Shown here piece by piece: positions 45,405 through 54,635 of a stretch of DNA of 64,000 nt. The notes under the pieces are model-generated. The model made no database searches, had not been told where the DNA came from, and was given only the letters and a program-made list of their open reading frames with translations. The DNA comes from an uncultured Geobacteraceae bacterium (GTDB lineage: Bacteria > Desulfobacterota > Desulfuromonadia > Geobacterales > Pseudopelobacteraceae). The position numbers were made by a program, and so were the translations under genes. Within the stretch, counting starts at the first letter, position 1, and each line of letters starts with the position of its first letter. The stretch is from the NCBI GenBank assembly GCA_903875605.1, contig CAIQWT010000008.1:1-64000 (forward strand), given 5' to 3'.

Positions 45405-48400
45405 TCACCGGGAAACATCAAAATAGCGACCCTGCGGGTGATGGAACACTAAAGCGGATACGCTCGCTTCCGGGTCCATCATGTCGCCATCGGTCAACTG
45501 GATACCGATAGCTTCCGGCTCCAACAGTCGGAACAGCTTCTGCTGATCGCTCAGTTCCGGACAGGCCGGGTAGCCGAAAGAGACACGGATACCGCTGTAT
45601 TCAGCGTTGAACAGCTGCTTTAAGGTTAGAGTAGGATCGTCCACAATTCCCCACGAAGTGCGGATCCGCTTGTGCAGAAATTCGGCGGTAGCCTCCGCAA
45701 GTTCCAGCGCCAGAGCCTGCAGCAGGTGTGAATTCAGATAATCTCCCGCCTCTTTCATAGCCTCACTACTCTCCCTGACGCCCCGACCGCAGCTGACCAC
45801 AAACAACGCCATATTGTCCCGTACCGCACCAGCGGCAGGACGTACAAAATCCGCTACACAGAGGCGCTCACCGGCTGCTTGCCGTGGAAAACTGATCCGC
45901 ATTGCTTCGCTTTCCGTATTGGTGTTTTGAAACAGAATCAAGTCATTGCCATCACTATTGGAATGATAGAAACGGTAAAGAGCCTGCGGCTGGATCAACC
46001 CTTCATGTTCGATCCGAACCAGCATTTCCTCGACGGCCCGGTGTAGCTTGAGCGCCTTTTCATCTTCGGCAGCCAGAAGTTTTTCAACCGATCCGATTAA
46101 GCCGAGGTGCTTGGTGTAAAGCATCTGCCGATTAAGAAATGGAATTATCTGTTTTAATGGGATATCTCGCAGAATATGACGTTCAAAATCCGGAGGCGAA
46201 AGAATCGGCTGGTCATCCAGCAGCGAAGAACGGGTGCTGTCTGCTACTGAAACTGGAACCGCTGTGACGCGACCGGTTACCGCCACAGAAGCAGCTTGCT
46301 GTCGCAGAGCCAGCTCTTCCAAAAGAAGTGCCCGCTCAGTTGGATCGGCCAGGCGATTGGCCATTTGCAGACCATCCATGGCATCTTTGGCGTACAGAAC
46401 CGGAGCGCCATATGCCGGAGCTATACGACTGTCGGCAAAAGTGCGGGAGAGTGCTGCTCCGCCAACCATAAGCGGTACATTAATGCCGGCGGCCTTCATA
46501 TCCGCGGCCGTAGCGACCATCTGTAGAGCACTTTTTACCAGCAGGCCCGAGAGTCCGATAAAGTCCGGTTTCTCACGCCGTGCAGCCTCTATCAGCGTTT
46601 CCGGGCCGACTTTGATCCCTAGATTAACCACTTCGAACCCGTTGTTGGAAAGGATTATTTCCACCAGATTCTTGCCGATGTCGTGAACGTCACCCTTGAC
46701 AGTAGCCAGTAGCATTTTTCCCTTACTGGAGCTTTCACCCTTTTCTAGAAACGGCTGCAGGTGTGCCACGGCAGCCTTCATAGCTTCTGCCGACTGCAGT
46801 ACTTCGGCGACAATCAGCTGGTTGTCGTTAAACAGGCGCCCCACTTCAGCCATGCCTGCCATCAGCGGCCCATTGATTATCTCCAGCGGCTTGTCACCAC
46901 GGGCCAGAACTTCATCAAGGTCGGCACTCAGACCGTTTTTAATCCCTTCGATAATGTAGCGAGACAGACGTTCATCTAGTGGCAACTCAGCTGCCGGGGC
47001 ATGTGAAACCGGCTTCTTGTCGCGGAAAGCAGCAGCAAAGGCAGCCACCGGATCAGCGCCGCGCGAGAAGATCAAGTCCTCTGCCAGAAGGAGCTCCTCG
47101 GGAGAGATAGAAGCGTACCGCTCCAGCTTTTCGGTGTTGACGATAGCGTAAGTCAGGCCGGCTTTGACACAGTGATGGATAAAGACAGCGTTTAGCACCT
47201 CACGTCCATTCTGAGGTAGACCGAAAGAGACGTTGGATATTCCCAGAATAGTGCTGCTTTGCGGAAAAGCTTCCGAAATCAGTCGTACCCCTTCAATGGT
47301 TTCAACCGCCGAACCGATATAGTTGGCGTCACCGCTTCCGACGGGAAAAACCAGTGGATCGAAGATCAAATCTTCCGGGCGAAGTCCGTATTTGTTGACC
47401 AACAGATCGAAGGAGCGACGGGCGACCTCCAGTTTACGCTCTCTGGTCACCGCCATGCCATGCTGAGGATCTTCATCGATGCAGCCCACCACCACAGAAC
47501 CGCCATAACGATGAATAAGATCCGAAACCTGAGCAAAGCGCCCTTCGCCATCCTCAAGATTTATGGAGTTAAACAGACATTTTCCCTGCAGTCGCTGTAG
47601 AGAAAGTTCAACAACCTGCTGGTCTGTGGAATCGATCATGATCGGTGCCCGTACTTTCCTGGGAAGAAAGTCCAGTAGCTTGATCATATCAGCCGCTTCG
47701 TCTCGATCTGGGTTGGCTACACATATGTCGATTACCTGAGCACCCCCCTTGACCTGATCCCGGGCTATCTCAGCCCCCTCTTCAAATCGCTCGGCGATAA
47801 TCATATTTTTGAACTTGCGCGAACCGATCACATTGGTACGTTCACCCACTAGAACGGGCCGGGCGTCGTCTTCAATGACCAGCACCTCAATGCCGGAAAC
47901 TGCCCTGCGCCTCGTAACTGCGGGTCGCCGCGGCAACTTACCGGTAACCATTCCGGCGATAGCTGCAATGTGGGCCGGAGTTGTCCCGCAACACCCGCCA
48001 ACAATATTGAGCCACCCCTCATCCACAAAACGGGACAATTTAGCGGCTAAAGAATCCGGAGATTCTGCATAGTTGCCGTTCTCATCCGGCAATCCGGCAT
48101 TTGGATAAACTGAAACATGACAGCAGGCCAGTTCCGACAAGGTGCGAAGATGGTCTGTCATGAACTCTGGCCCGGTGGCACAGTTAAGGCCGATGCTGAT
48201 CAATCCCAGATGATCCTCAAGATGGGACAGGCTGGTGTAGAGGGCCTCAACCCCCTGTCCTGCCAACATAGTTCCGGTCGGCTCAATCGTGCCGGATATC
48301 ATCAGAGGCACCCGCTGGCCACACTCCTCAAACGCCAGCCGGATTCCTTCGGCAGCAGCCTTCAAATTCAGTGTGTCCTGGGCTGTCTCCAGCAGTAACA

Positions 48401-48869
48401 GGTCAACACCTCCCGCAATGAGACCCAGAGTCTGACCACGGAAGGCCTGTACTAACTGATCAAAGGTCACCCCTCCGGTAACGGAAATGGTACGGGTTGT
48501 GGGCCCCATTGAGCCGGCTACCCAACGGGGTTTATCCGGAGTTGCAAAGGCATCGCAGGCGCGGCGGGCAATCAAAACGGCCTGCCGGTTTAGCTCAAAA
48601 ACCTGATCCTGTAGCCCGTATTCAGCAAGAACAATGTCAGTTGAACCAAATGTGTTAGATTCGACTATGTCGGCTCCTGCGGCCAGATAGGCGAGGTGGA
48701 CATCTTCTATTACATCAGGGCGTGTCAGTGTGAGATATTCGTTACACCCTTCATATTCTGCACCACCGAAATCCTCGGCGGTCAACTCGCGAGCTTGAAT
48801 CTGGGTCCCCATAGCACCGTCTATGACCAGGATGCGTTCGGATAGAGCTGTAAGTATGCTTTGCGTCAT
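45405..48869 (-). CDS. metH: Cobalamin-dependent methionine synthase MetH
   Basis: ATG 48869 (GGAGG upstream) gives 1154 residues. The domains in order are: homocysteine methyltransferase with zinc cysteines (GLNCATG, GGCCGTTP); the pterin-binding domain; the B12 cap and Rossmann domain (DVHDIGKNL, GLSGLLVKS, GGAALSR); and the C-terminal AdoMet activation domain with RVSFGYPACPE. It makes methionine from homocysteine and methyl-THF. No cobalamin riboswitch was seen upstream. It is divergent from ovoA. Confidence 0.95.
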   Translation of the reverse strand: MTQSILTALSERILVIDGAMGTQIQARELTAEDFGGAEYEGCNEYLTLTRPDVIEDVHLAYLAAGADIVESNTFGSTDIVLAEYGLQDQVFELNRQAVLIARRACDAFATPDKPRWVAGSMGPTTRTISVTGGVTFDQLVQAFRGQTLGLIAGGVDLLLLETAQDTLNLKAAAEGIRLAFEECGQRVPLMISGTIEPTGTMLAGQGVEALYTSLSHLEDHLGLISIGLNCATGPEFMTDHLRTLSELACCHVSVYPNAGLPDENGNYAESPDSLAAKLSRFVDEGWLNIVGGCCGTTPAHIAAIAGMVTGKLPRRPAVTRRRAVSGIEVLVIEDDARPVLVGERTNVIGSRKFKNMIIAERFEEGAEIARDQVKGGAQVIDICVANPDRDEAADMIKLLDFLPRKVRAPIMIDSTDQQVVELSLQRLQGKCLFNSINLEDGEGRFAQVSDLIHRYGGSVVVGCIDEDPQHGMAVTRERKLEVARRSFDLLVNKYGLRPEDLIFDPLVFPVGSGDANYIGSAVETIEGVRLISEAFPQSSTILGISNVSFGLPQNGREVLNAVFIHHCVKAGLTYAIVNTEKLERYASISPEELLLAEDLIFSRGADPVAAFAAAFRDKKPVSHAPAAELPLDERLSRYIIEGIKNGLSADLDEVLARGDKPLEIINGPLMAGMAEVGRLFNDNQLIVAEVLQSAEAMKAAVAHLQPFLEKGESSSKGKMLLATVKGDVHDIGKNLVEIILSNNGFEVVNLGIKVGPETLIEAARREKPDFIGLSGLLVKSALQMVATAADMKAAGINVPLMVGGAALSRTFADSRIAPAYGAPVLYAKDAMDGLQMANRLADPTERALLLEELALRQQAASVAVTGRVTAVPVSVADSTRSSLLDDQPILSPPDFERHILRDIPLKQIIPFLNRQMLYTKHLGLIGSVEKLLAAEDEKALKLHRAVEEMLVRIEHEGLIQPQALYRFYHSNSDGNDLILFQNTNTESEAMRISFPRQAAGERLCVADFVRPAAGAVRDNMALFVVSCGRGVRESSEAMKEAGDYLNSHLLQALALELAEATAEFLHKRIRTSWGIVDDPTLTLKQLFNAEYSGIRVSFGYPACPELSDQQKLFRLLEPEAIGIQLTDGDMMDPEASVSALVFHHPQGRYFDVSR

Positions 48870-48951
48870 GTGGTAAAATCCTCCGTAAATTTCCAGTCCG
48901 CCAATATTACATACTCGTAATGCTGCTGTCACAAAATAATATTCACTATTG

Positions 48952-48980
48952 TTGTTTGCTATATGAAATTCAAGTATACT
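48952..48980 (+). promoter_or_regulatory. Sigma70 promoter of ovoA
   Basis: TTGTTT (48952-48957) and TATACT (48975-48980) with a 17-bp spacer lie 32 bp upstream of the ovoA start. GGAGG lies between the promoter and the ATG. Confidence 0.6.
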
Positions 48981-49012
48981 TTCGCTCACAATATACAAAA
49001 GGAGGCTACTTC

Positions 49013-51133
49013 ATGGATTTGCATACGACACACTCAACGGTCATAAGTCATGGTGACCCTGTACTGAAGCGGGCTGAAATTCTGGAGTATTTTCACAAAA
49101 CCTTCGACATTGATGAAAAACTCTACGATACGCTTCGACACGACGATACTTTCTACCAGCGGGCCGATCGGCTGCGCCACCCTCTTATTTTTTATTTCGG
49201 CCACACCGCTACCTTCTATATTAACAAACTGGTTGTCGCTAAGGTCATTAACGAACGTATTAATCCACGTTTCGAATCCATGTTTGCCGTGGGGGTGGAC
49301 GAAATGTCCTGGGATGATCTTAATGAAGCCCACTACGACTGGCCGACACGTGGAGAGGTCAAAGAGTACCGCGACATGGTCCGTGGAGTGGTGGACGGGT
49401 TAATCCGCACATTGCCACTATCCTTGCCAGTTGTCTGGGAAGACCCTTTCTGGGGCATCATAATGGGGGTAGAGCACCAGCGCATACATCTGGAGACTTC
49501 CTCGGTACTGATACGTCAGTTGCCGATCGACAAGGTACAGTCGCTTCCACTTTGGAAAGTATGCACTGTGTCCGGAGAGCCTCCGGCCAATCAGCTGCTT
49601 GACGTGACGGGCGGAACTGTGACGCTCGGTAAAGAAAAAGGCCATCCTCTCTACGGCTGGGATAATGAATACGGCCGGCACTCTGCCGAAGTGGCTGATT
49701 TTAAAGCGGCACAATATCTGACCTCTAACCGTGAATTTATGGGATTCGTCCAGGCCGGCGGGTATTTTGATCCCCGGTGGTGGAGCGAAGAAGGTTGGAG
49801 TTGGCGTGATTTCAAACAGGCCGGGCATCCTCTGTTTTGGGTCAAGGCGGGTGATTCCTGGAGGTTACGCACCATGGCAAGCGAGATAGAGATGCCATGG
49901 GACTGGCCGGTGGAGGTTAACTTCCTGGAGGCCAAGGCTTTCTGTAATTGGAAAACAGCCATTACTGGAGACCCGATCCGCTTGCCGAGCGAGGATGAAT
50001 GGCACAGGCTGAGGGATATTTGCGCCATACCTGATCAATCGGGGTGGGAACGTGCGCCTGGGAATATAAACCTGGAAGGGTGGGCGTCGCCCTGTCCGAT
50101 AGATACATTCATGACCGGCAACTTCTTTGATGTGATCGGCAACGTCTGGCAGTGGACCGAAACGCCAATTTACCCGTTTCACGGATTCGAAATCCACCCA
50201 TGGTACGATGATTTTTCAACACCGACATTCGATACGCGTCACAACCTGATCAAGGGAGGGTCCTGGATCTCAACCGGCAACGAGGCTACCCGGGACGCCC
50301 GTTATGCCTTCCGGAGACATTTTTATCAGCACGCCGGCTTCCGCTATTTTGAAAGTTCCGCTCCGGTTGAAAATCACGATGATCAGTACGAGAGTGATGC
50401 GCTGGCAGCGCAGTACTGTGATGCACACTACGGTCCGGGACACTTTGGCGTCGCCAATTTCCCCCTGGTTTGTGCAAAAATTGCACTGGAAGAGATGTGC
50501 GGGCGTCCACTTGGACAAGCCCTGGACCTTGGATGTGCCTTGGGAAGGTCATCATTTGAGTTGGCACAAGGCGGTTTCGACAAGGTAACCGGCCTGGACT
50601 TCTCCACCCGTTTTTTCCGTTTGGCCGCCCGTATGCAAGAGGAAGGCTCCCTCCGCTATGCCCTCCCGGAAGAGGGCGAAATCGCTTCATTCCACGAAAG
50701 TTCTCTTGCGGAGTTGGGGCTGGAAGGCGCTCGGGACAAAGTTCAGTTCTATCAGGGTGATGCCTGTAATCTGCCGGAAAAGTTCAGCGGCTACGATCTG
50801 GTACTGGCTGCGAATCTGCTTGACCGTCTTTATTCACCACGCCGCTTCCTCTCCATGATCCATGAACGGATGAATCCGTCCGGACTGCTTGTGTTGACGT
50901 CGCCGTATACCTGGCTCGAAGAGTACACTAAAAAAGAGGAGTGGCTGGGCGGATACCGCGAAGCAGGGGAGCCGGTGAGGTCTCTGGATGGCCTTAAAGA
51001 TGTGTTAGAGCAGCACTTCCGCCTGGTGGGCGAGCCTCGGGATGTTCCGTTCGTTATCCGCGAGACTGGTCGCAAATTCCAGCATACGGTGGCTGAGCTC
51101 ACCGTCTGGGAATTGAAAGATCACAAAATGTGA
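49013..51133 (+). CDS. ovoA: OvoA: 5-histidylcysteine sulfoxide synthase / 4-mercaptohistidine N-methyltransferase
   Basis: ATG 49013 with AAAGGAGG upstream gives 706 residues. The first domain is DinB-like with the non-heme iron motif HQRIHLE (155-161, H-x3-H-x-E). An FGE-sulfatase-type domain follows (about 200-440; VIGNVWQWTETP, GGSWISTGNEATRDARYAFRRH). The C-terminal part is a SAM methyltransferase with LDLGCALGRSSFELA near 503. OvoA joins L-His and L-Cys with O2 and then methylates the product to ovothiol A. It is divergent from metH. Confidence 0.9.
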   Translation: MDLHTTHSTVISHGDPVLKRAEILEYFHKTFDIDEKLYDTLRHDDTFYQRADRLRHPLIFYFGHTATFYINKLVVAKVINERINPRFESMFAVGVDEMSWDDLNEAHYDWPTRGEVKEYRDMVRGVVDGLIRTLPLSLPVVWEDPFWGIIMGVEHQRIHLETSSVLIRQLPIDKVQSLPLWKVCTVSGEPPANQLLDVTGGTVTLGKEKGHPLYGWDNEYGRHSAEVADFKAAQYLTSNREFMGFVQAGGYFDPRWWSEEGWSWRDFKQAGHPLFWVKAGDSWRLRTMASEIEMPWDWPVEVNFLEAKAFCNWKTAITGDPIRLPSEDEWHRLRDICAIPDQSGWERAPGNINLEGWASPCPIDTFMTGNFFDVIGNVWQWTETPIYPFHGFEIHPWYDDFSTPTFDTRHNLIKGGSWISTGNEATRDARYAFRRHFYQHAGFRYFESSAPVENHDDQYESDALAAQYCDAHYGPGHFGVANFPLVCAKIALEEMCGRPLGQALDLGCALGRSSFELAQGGFDKVTGLDFSTRFFRLAARMQEEGSLRYALPEEGEIASFHESSLAELGLEGARDKVQFYQGDACNLPEKFSGYDLVLAANLLDRLYSPRRFLSMIHERMNPSGLLVLTSPYTWLEEYTKKEEWLGGYREAGEPVRSLDGLKDVLEQHFRLVGEPRDVPFVIRETGRKFQHTVAELTVWELKDHKM

Positions 51134-51176
51134 TCCCTGAAGTCTGTTAAAAAACCGGCGGCAGAGGATGGCAGAA

Positions 51177-52313
51177 TTATATGAGCAACGTACCGGCATC
51201 AATAATAATCTGTTCGCTCCCGTCAGGCATAATCGCCGTCAGAGTCGGTTGGTAAAAAACGTAGTCCTCGTGAAACGGTGCGCTGACAGTGCCTCCGAAA
51301 CCTGTATTGTCACCCAGGGCGATGTGGATTGTGCCAAGAATCTTTTCTGCCTCCAGCACGTTGTCCGGCCGACTGGCTTTGTCGTTGGTGCCGATGCCCA
51401 GCTCAGCAATGTTGCGGCAGTGAGTATTTTCGGCGAATTTACCCTCTAATCGTTCGCGGTGCGGGTCGTTGCCCTCTATCGACACTACCACTCCGTTTTC
51501 TACAGTCAGGCACAGTGGCTCGTTCAGTTTCCGGGTCGGCCCCCACTCTATATACATAACTCCGTGACTTTTGCCTTCCAACGGCGCCAGGTATGCCTCG
51601 CCGGCCGGCAGGTTACCAAAGCTTCCCGGCGCCGCCAGGAGGCCGTCATCGCCTTTAGCATGCCGTCCCTGCTTGCATATCATCATATCGGTGCCATTCG
51701 GAGTCGTGACGCGGACCCATTCTGCCCGGTTGACGGCTTCTACAAGTAGACCGGTGCGCATGGCAAGAACATTCCAATCTACAGCCATTGACGTGTGGAA
51801 CATCTCCGGGTCGAAATGTGGCAGGCTCGCAAAGCGGCAACCGGCTGCGCAGGCCAGTGCCCGATAGCGGGTGTGGCTGGTAGAATTGTTTGCCAGAGCT
51901 ACAATAATACCGGTAACATCCTCTCTCTGCGCGAGGACAATCTCCCTAGCACGGGTGATCTCTTCTGGAGAGGCCGACTTAACGAGCAGATTTGCCAGTA
52001 ACCCCTTCGAATTCAATGATGAAATAATGCGTTCGCCGAAGGTTGCCAGCCATAATTCCAGTGGCGGTTCGGCTCCCGAAGCCGGAGTTGCCGGGAATTC
52101 GACAAAAACGCCACTTCCGTAAACCTGTGCAGCAAATCCGGCTGCAGCATGTGCAGTTGCGTTCAGGCGTATTCGTCGGTCCAGGTCAGACGCGGAAGGG
52201 TTTTCGTCAGGTCGGATAATGTCGCTGAAAACCAAAACCCGCTCACCCGGTTTTATGCCCATATTTGTCTCAAATAGAGAACGGAATGCATTGTCTAGAT
52301 TGTTGTATGTCAT
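51177..52313 (-). CDS. M29-like aminopeptidase
   Basis: The 378-residue protein resembles thermophilic-aminopeptidase (AmpS/M29) relatives. It has the GERVLVFSD N-terminal fold and the conserved C-terminal metal region (NIAELGIGTNDKASRP, HIALGDNTGFGGTVSAPFHEDYVF). It would cleave N-terminal residues from peptides in the cytoplasm. GGGAGAAA precedes the ATG. It is a single gene convergent with ovoA and divergent from sfrB. Confidence 0.8.
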   Translation of the reverse strand: MTYNNLDNAFRSLFETNMGIKPGERVLVFSDIIRPDENPSASDLDRRIRLNATAHAAAGFAAQVYGSGVFVEFPATPASGAEPPLELWLATFGERIISSLNSKGLLANLLVKSASPEEITRAREIVLAQREDVTGIIVALANNSTSHTRYRALACAAGCRFASLPHFDPEMFHTSMAVDWNVLAMRTGLLVEAVNRAEWVRVTTPNGTDMMICKQGRHAKGDDGLLAAPGSFGNLPAGEAYLAPLEGKSHGVMYIEWGPTRKLNEPLCLTVENGVVVSIEGNDPHRERLEGKFAENTHCRNIAELGIGTNDKASRPDNVLEAEKILGTIHIALGDNTGFGGTVSAPFHEDYVFYQPTLTAIMPDGSEQIIIDAGTLLI

Positions 52314-52571
52314 ACGATTAATTTCTCCCGGTATTGATAGAAGTATTCAGCAATGATAACGATTGGAAACAATATCTGCATACGCGTATAGCACATCAGT
52401 AGTAAAAGGTAAAACCGCTTGGCAAGACAGAGATAACTCCTTCTGTTTTTTCCTTGATTTATAGTGTGTTATTGTGATAATCATGCATACTGTATACAAT
52501 TCTTAAAAATGATTTTATTCAATAATTGCGAGTACTTAACCCTGCTTTCGGGCTGGTTGGTGGAGGTTTTT
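52314..52571. other. 258-bp divergent region upstream of sfrB
   Basis: It contains TTGTGA (52472-52477) and TATACA (52493-52498) with a 15-bp spacer, a weak sigma70-like pair. The partly palindromic stretch ATACTGTATACAATT overlaps the -10. No gene is supported; the frame extended upstream of sfrB GTG 52572 is not convincing. Confidence 0.35.
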
Positions 52572-54590
52572 GTGGCACAGGTCGTTTTTTCTACGTGGGG
52601 CGGAAACACAGTCGATAACAGAGATGATTCCGCAGAAGCGCAGGCGGTCAGCTACCGTTTGCCGGTTGCATTTGATGGTCAGCGTCCGCTGCGGGCGTTC
52701 ATGGGATGGGACGGCATTATTCTGTTTGACAGGGACGTCGATGTGCCGGCGATGACCGCTGAGTACATGAAGCGTGTTCAGACCCTTTACTGCTGCGGGA
52801 GATGTACGCCGGGCAAAAAGGGAACCAAAGTGCTAATGGATCTCTTTCAGAATGTGCTGATTGGCAAAGCCAGTGAAGACGATTTGGATAAAGTTACAGA
52901 CCTCGCAGATCTTCTCAAAAACTGCAAATGTACACTCTGTCAGAGTGCCACTGTGCCGGTCTTTGATGCGGTAACTCATTACCGGGAGCAGTTCGTTGCT
53001 TACCTTAAGGGTGGCCATACTTCTAAAGCAACCAACTATATCCACAAGATCACGGCACCATGTATGGATAAGTGCCCATCTCATATCGATATCCCTAAGT
53101 ACATAGAGGAAATAAAGAACTATCAATACAGCGAAGCACTGGCAACTATTCGCGAAAATATGCCAATGCCTGCAGTCTGCGGTCGTGTCTGTCCGCATCC
53201 TTGTGAAACGGCGTGTCGCCGTAAAAACGTGGATGATGCTATCAACATAATGGTGCTGAAGCGTACTGCTTCGGATTATGAGTGGCAGCACAACATCACT
53301 CCGCCGGTGCAATCAAAACCAGCCAAAGACAAAAAAATAGCCATTGTCGGAGCAGGCCCGGCCGGTCTGGCCTGTGCCTACTACCTTGGGCTGGAAGGTT
53401 ACAAATCAACTATCTATGAAGCGCTGCCGGAAGGGTACGGTGGCGGGATGATTGCTGTCGGCATTCCAGCCTATCGCATGCCGCGTCACGTTCTACAGCG
53501 TGATGTAGACATTATTGAATCGGCCGGATCGGAAATTAAATACAACATGCGTGTCGGTAAAGACATTACCCTGCCGGAACTGAAGCAGCAGTATGACGCC
53601 GTTTTTCTGGCTCCAGGCGCTCACCGTTCCAAGCCGATGGGTGTTGAAGGTGAAGACAAGGGTTATAGTGGCTTCCTTTCCGGAGGTATCGATTTCCTGC
53701 GCGAGGCCTATCTGGGTAATCCGACAGGAATGGGTAAAAAAGTATGCGTTGTCGGCGGCGGAAATACTGCCATCGATTGTGTCCGTGTTGCACTGCGTGA
53801 AGGTGCCGAAGAATCCATCCTGCTCTATCGCCGCTCCCGCAAGGAGATGCCGGCCGACGTTTGGGAGGTTGACGGTGCTGATGAAGAAGGTGTCCGCTTT
53901 GAGTTTCAGGTCCTGCCGACCAGAGTTGTGGTGGACGCTAATGAGCAGGTAATAGGTGTGGAATGCGTCCGTATGGCTATGGGTGAACCTGATGCCTCCG
54001 GTCGTCGCCGTCCGGAACCGGTTCCGGGCAGCGAGTTCATTGTCGAGTGTGATACGATTATCCCGGCCATTGGTCAGGACCCGGACCTCGGTTTCATCCC
54101 GCCAGACATGGGTATCGACATAACGAAATGGAACACGGTAGTTACCAAATATCTGCCTCTGAAGGATGCCGCAGGTAAAGATCTGAAAGACGGCATGGGT
54201 AATATGCTATCCCGCTCACTGATTACAGACTGTGATGGTGTGTTCGCCGGTGGGGATGCTGAAATCGGTCCGCTGACCGTCGTTGCATGCATCGGCAATG
54301 CACATCGTGCTGCCCTGGTTATTCAACGCTGGCTTGAAGAAGGTAAGGCCTATCTTTCTGAACAGGATATTTTTGATGACCTGCTTTCCTATCTGGGGGT
54401 CTACGATAAAAATGAGAGTGTTGCCTGGTTGGATTCCGGCGATCGTGCAAATCAGAAAGAAGTACATGGCAAAGAGCGCGCGGCCAAAGGTAACTATCGC
54501 GAGGTCGAGCTTGGCTTTAGTGATACTACCGCGCAGATTGAGGCTGATCGCTGCCTGCGTTGCTACCGTATGGCTATGGTGGCGGTGTAA
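52572..54590 (+). CDS. sfrB: NADPH oxidoreductase beta subunit (SfrB-like soluble Fe(III) reductase)
   Basis: GTG 52572 (GGAGG 5 nt upstream) gives 672 residues. The order is: a NuoF-like cluster site (CCGRCTPGKKG near 73-83) and CKCTLC (about 117-122); the glutamate-synthase small-subunit Fe-S part (CMDKCPSHIDIPKYI, CGRVCPHPCETACRR); the FAD loop GAGPAGLACAYY near 258; and the NADPH loop GGGNTAIDC near 393. It matches SfrB of Geobacter sulfurreducens, part of a cytoplasmic NADPH-oxidising complex. The adjacent sfrA supports the call. The physiological acceptor is uncertain. Confidence 0.85.
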   Translation: MAQVVFSTWGGNTVDNRDDSAEAQAVSYRLPVAFDGQRPLRAFMGWDGIILFDRDVDVPAMTAEYMKRVQTLYCCGRCTPGKKGTKVLMDLFQNVLIGKASEDDLDKVTDLADLLKNCKCTLCQSATVPVFDAVTHYREQFVAYLKGGHTSKATNYIHKITAPCMDKCPSHIDIPKYIEEIKNYQYSEALATIRENMPMPAVCGRVCPHPCETACRRKNVDDAINIMVLKRTASDYEWQHNITPPVQSKPAKDKKIAIVGAGPAGLACAYYLGLEGYKSTIYEALPEGYGGGMIAVGIPAYRMPRHVLQRDVDIIESAGSEIKYNMRVGKDITLPELKQQYDAVFLAPGAHRSKPMGVEGEDKGYSGFLSGGIDFLREAYLGNPTGMGKKVCVVGGGNTAIDCVRVALREGAEESILLYRRSRKEMPADVWEVDGADEEGVRFEFQVLPTRVVVDANEQVIGVECVRMAMGEPDASGRRRPEPVPGSEFIVECDTIIPAIGQDPDLGFIPPDMGIDITKWNTVVTKYLPLKDAAGKDLKDGMGNMLSRSLITDCDGVFAGGDAEIGPLTVVACIGNAHRAALVIQRWLEEGKAYLSEQDIFDDLLSYLGVYDKNESVAWLDSGDRANQKEVHGKERAAKGNYREVELGFSDTTAQIEADRCLRCYRMAMVAV

Positions 54591-54635
54591 TAATTATTTA
54601 GTACGCATTTATAGATTTTATTGGAGACACATGGC

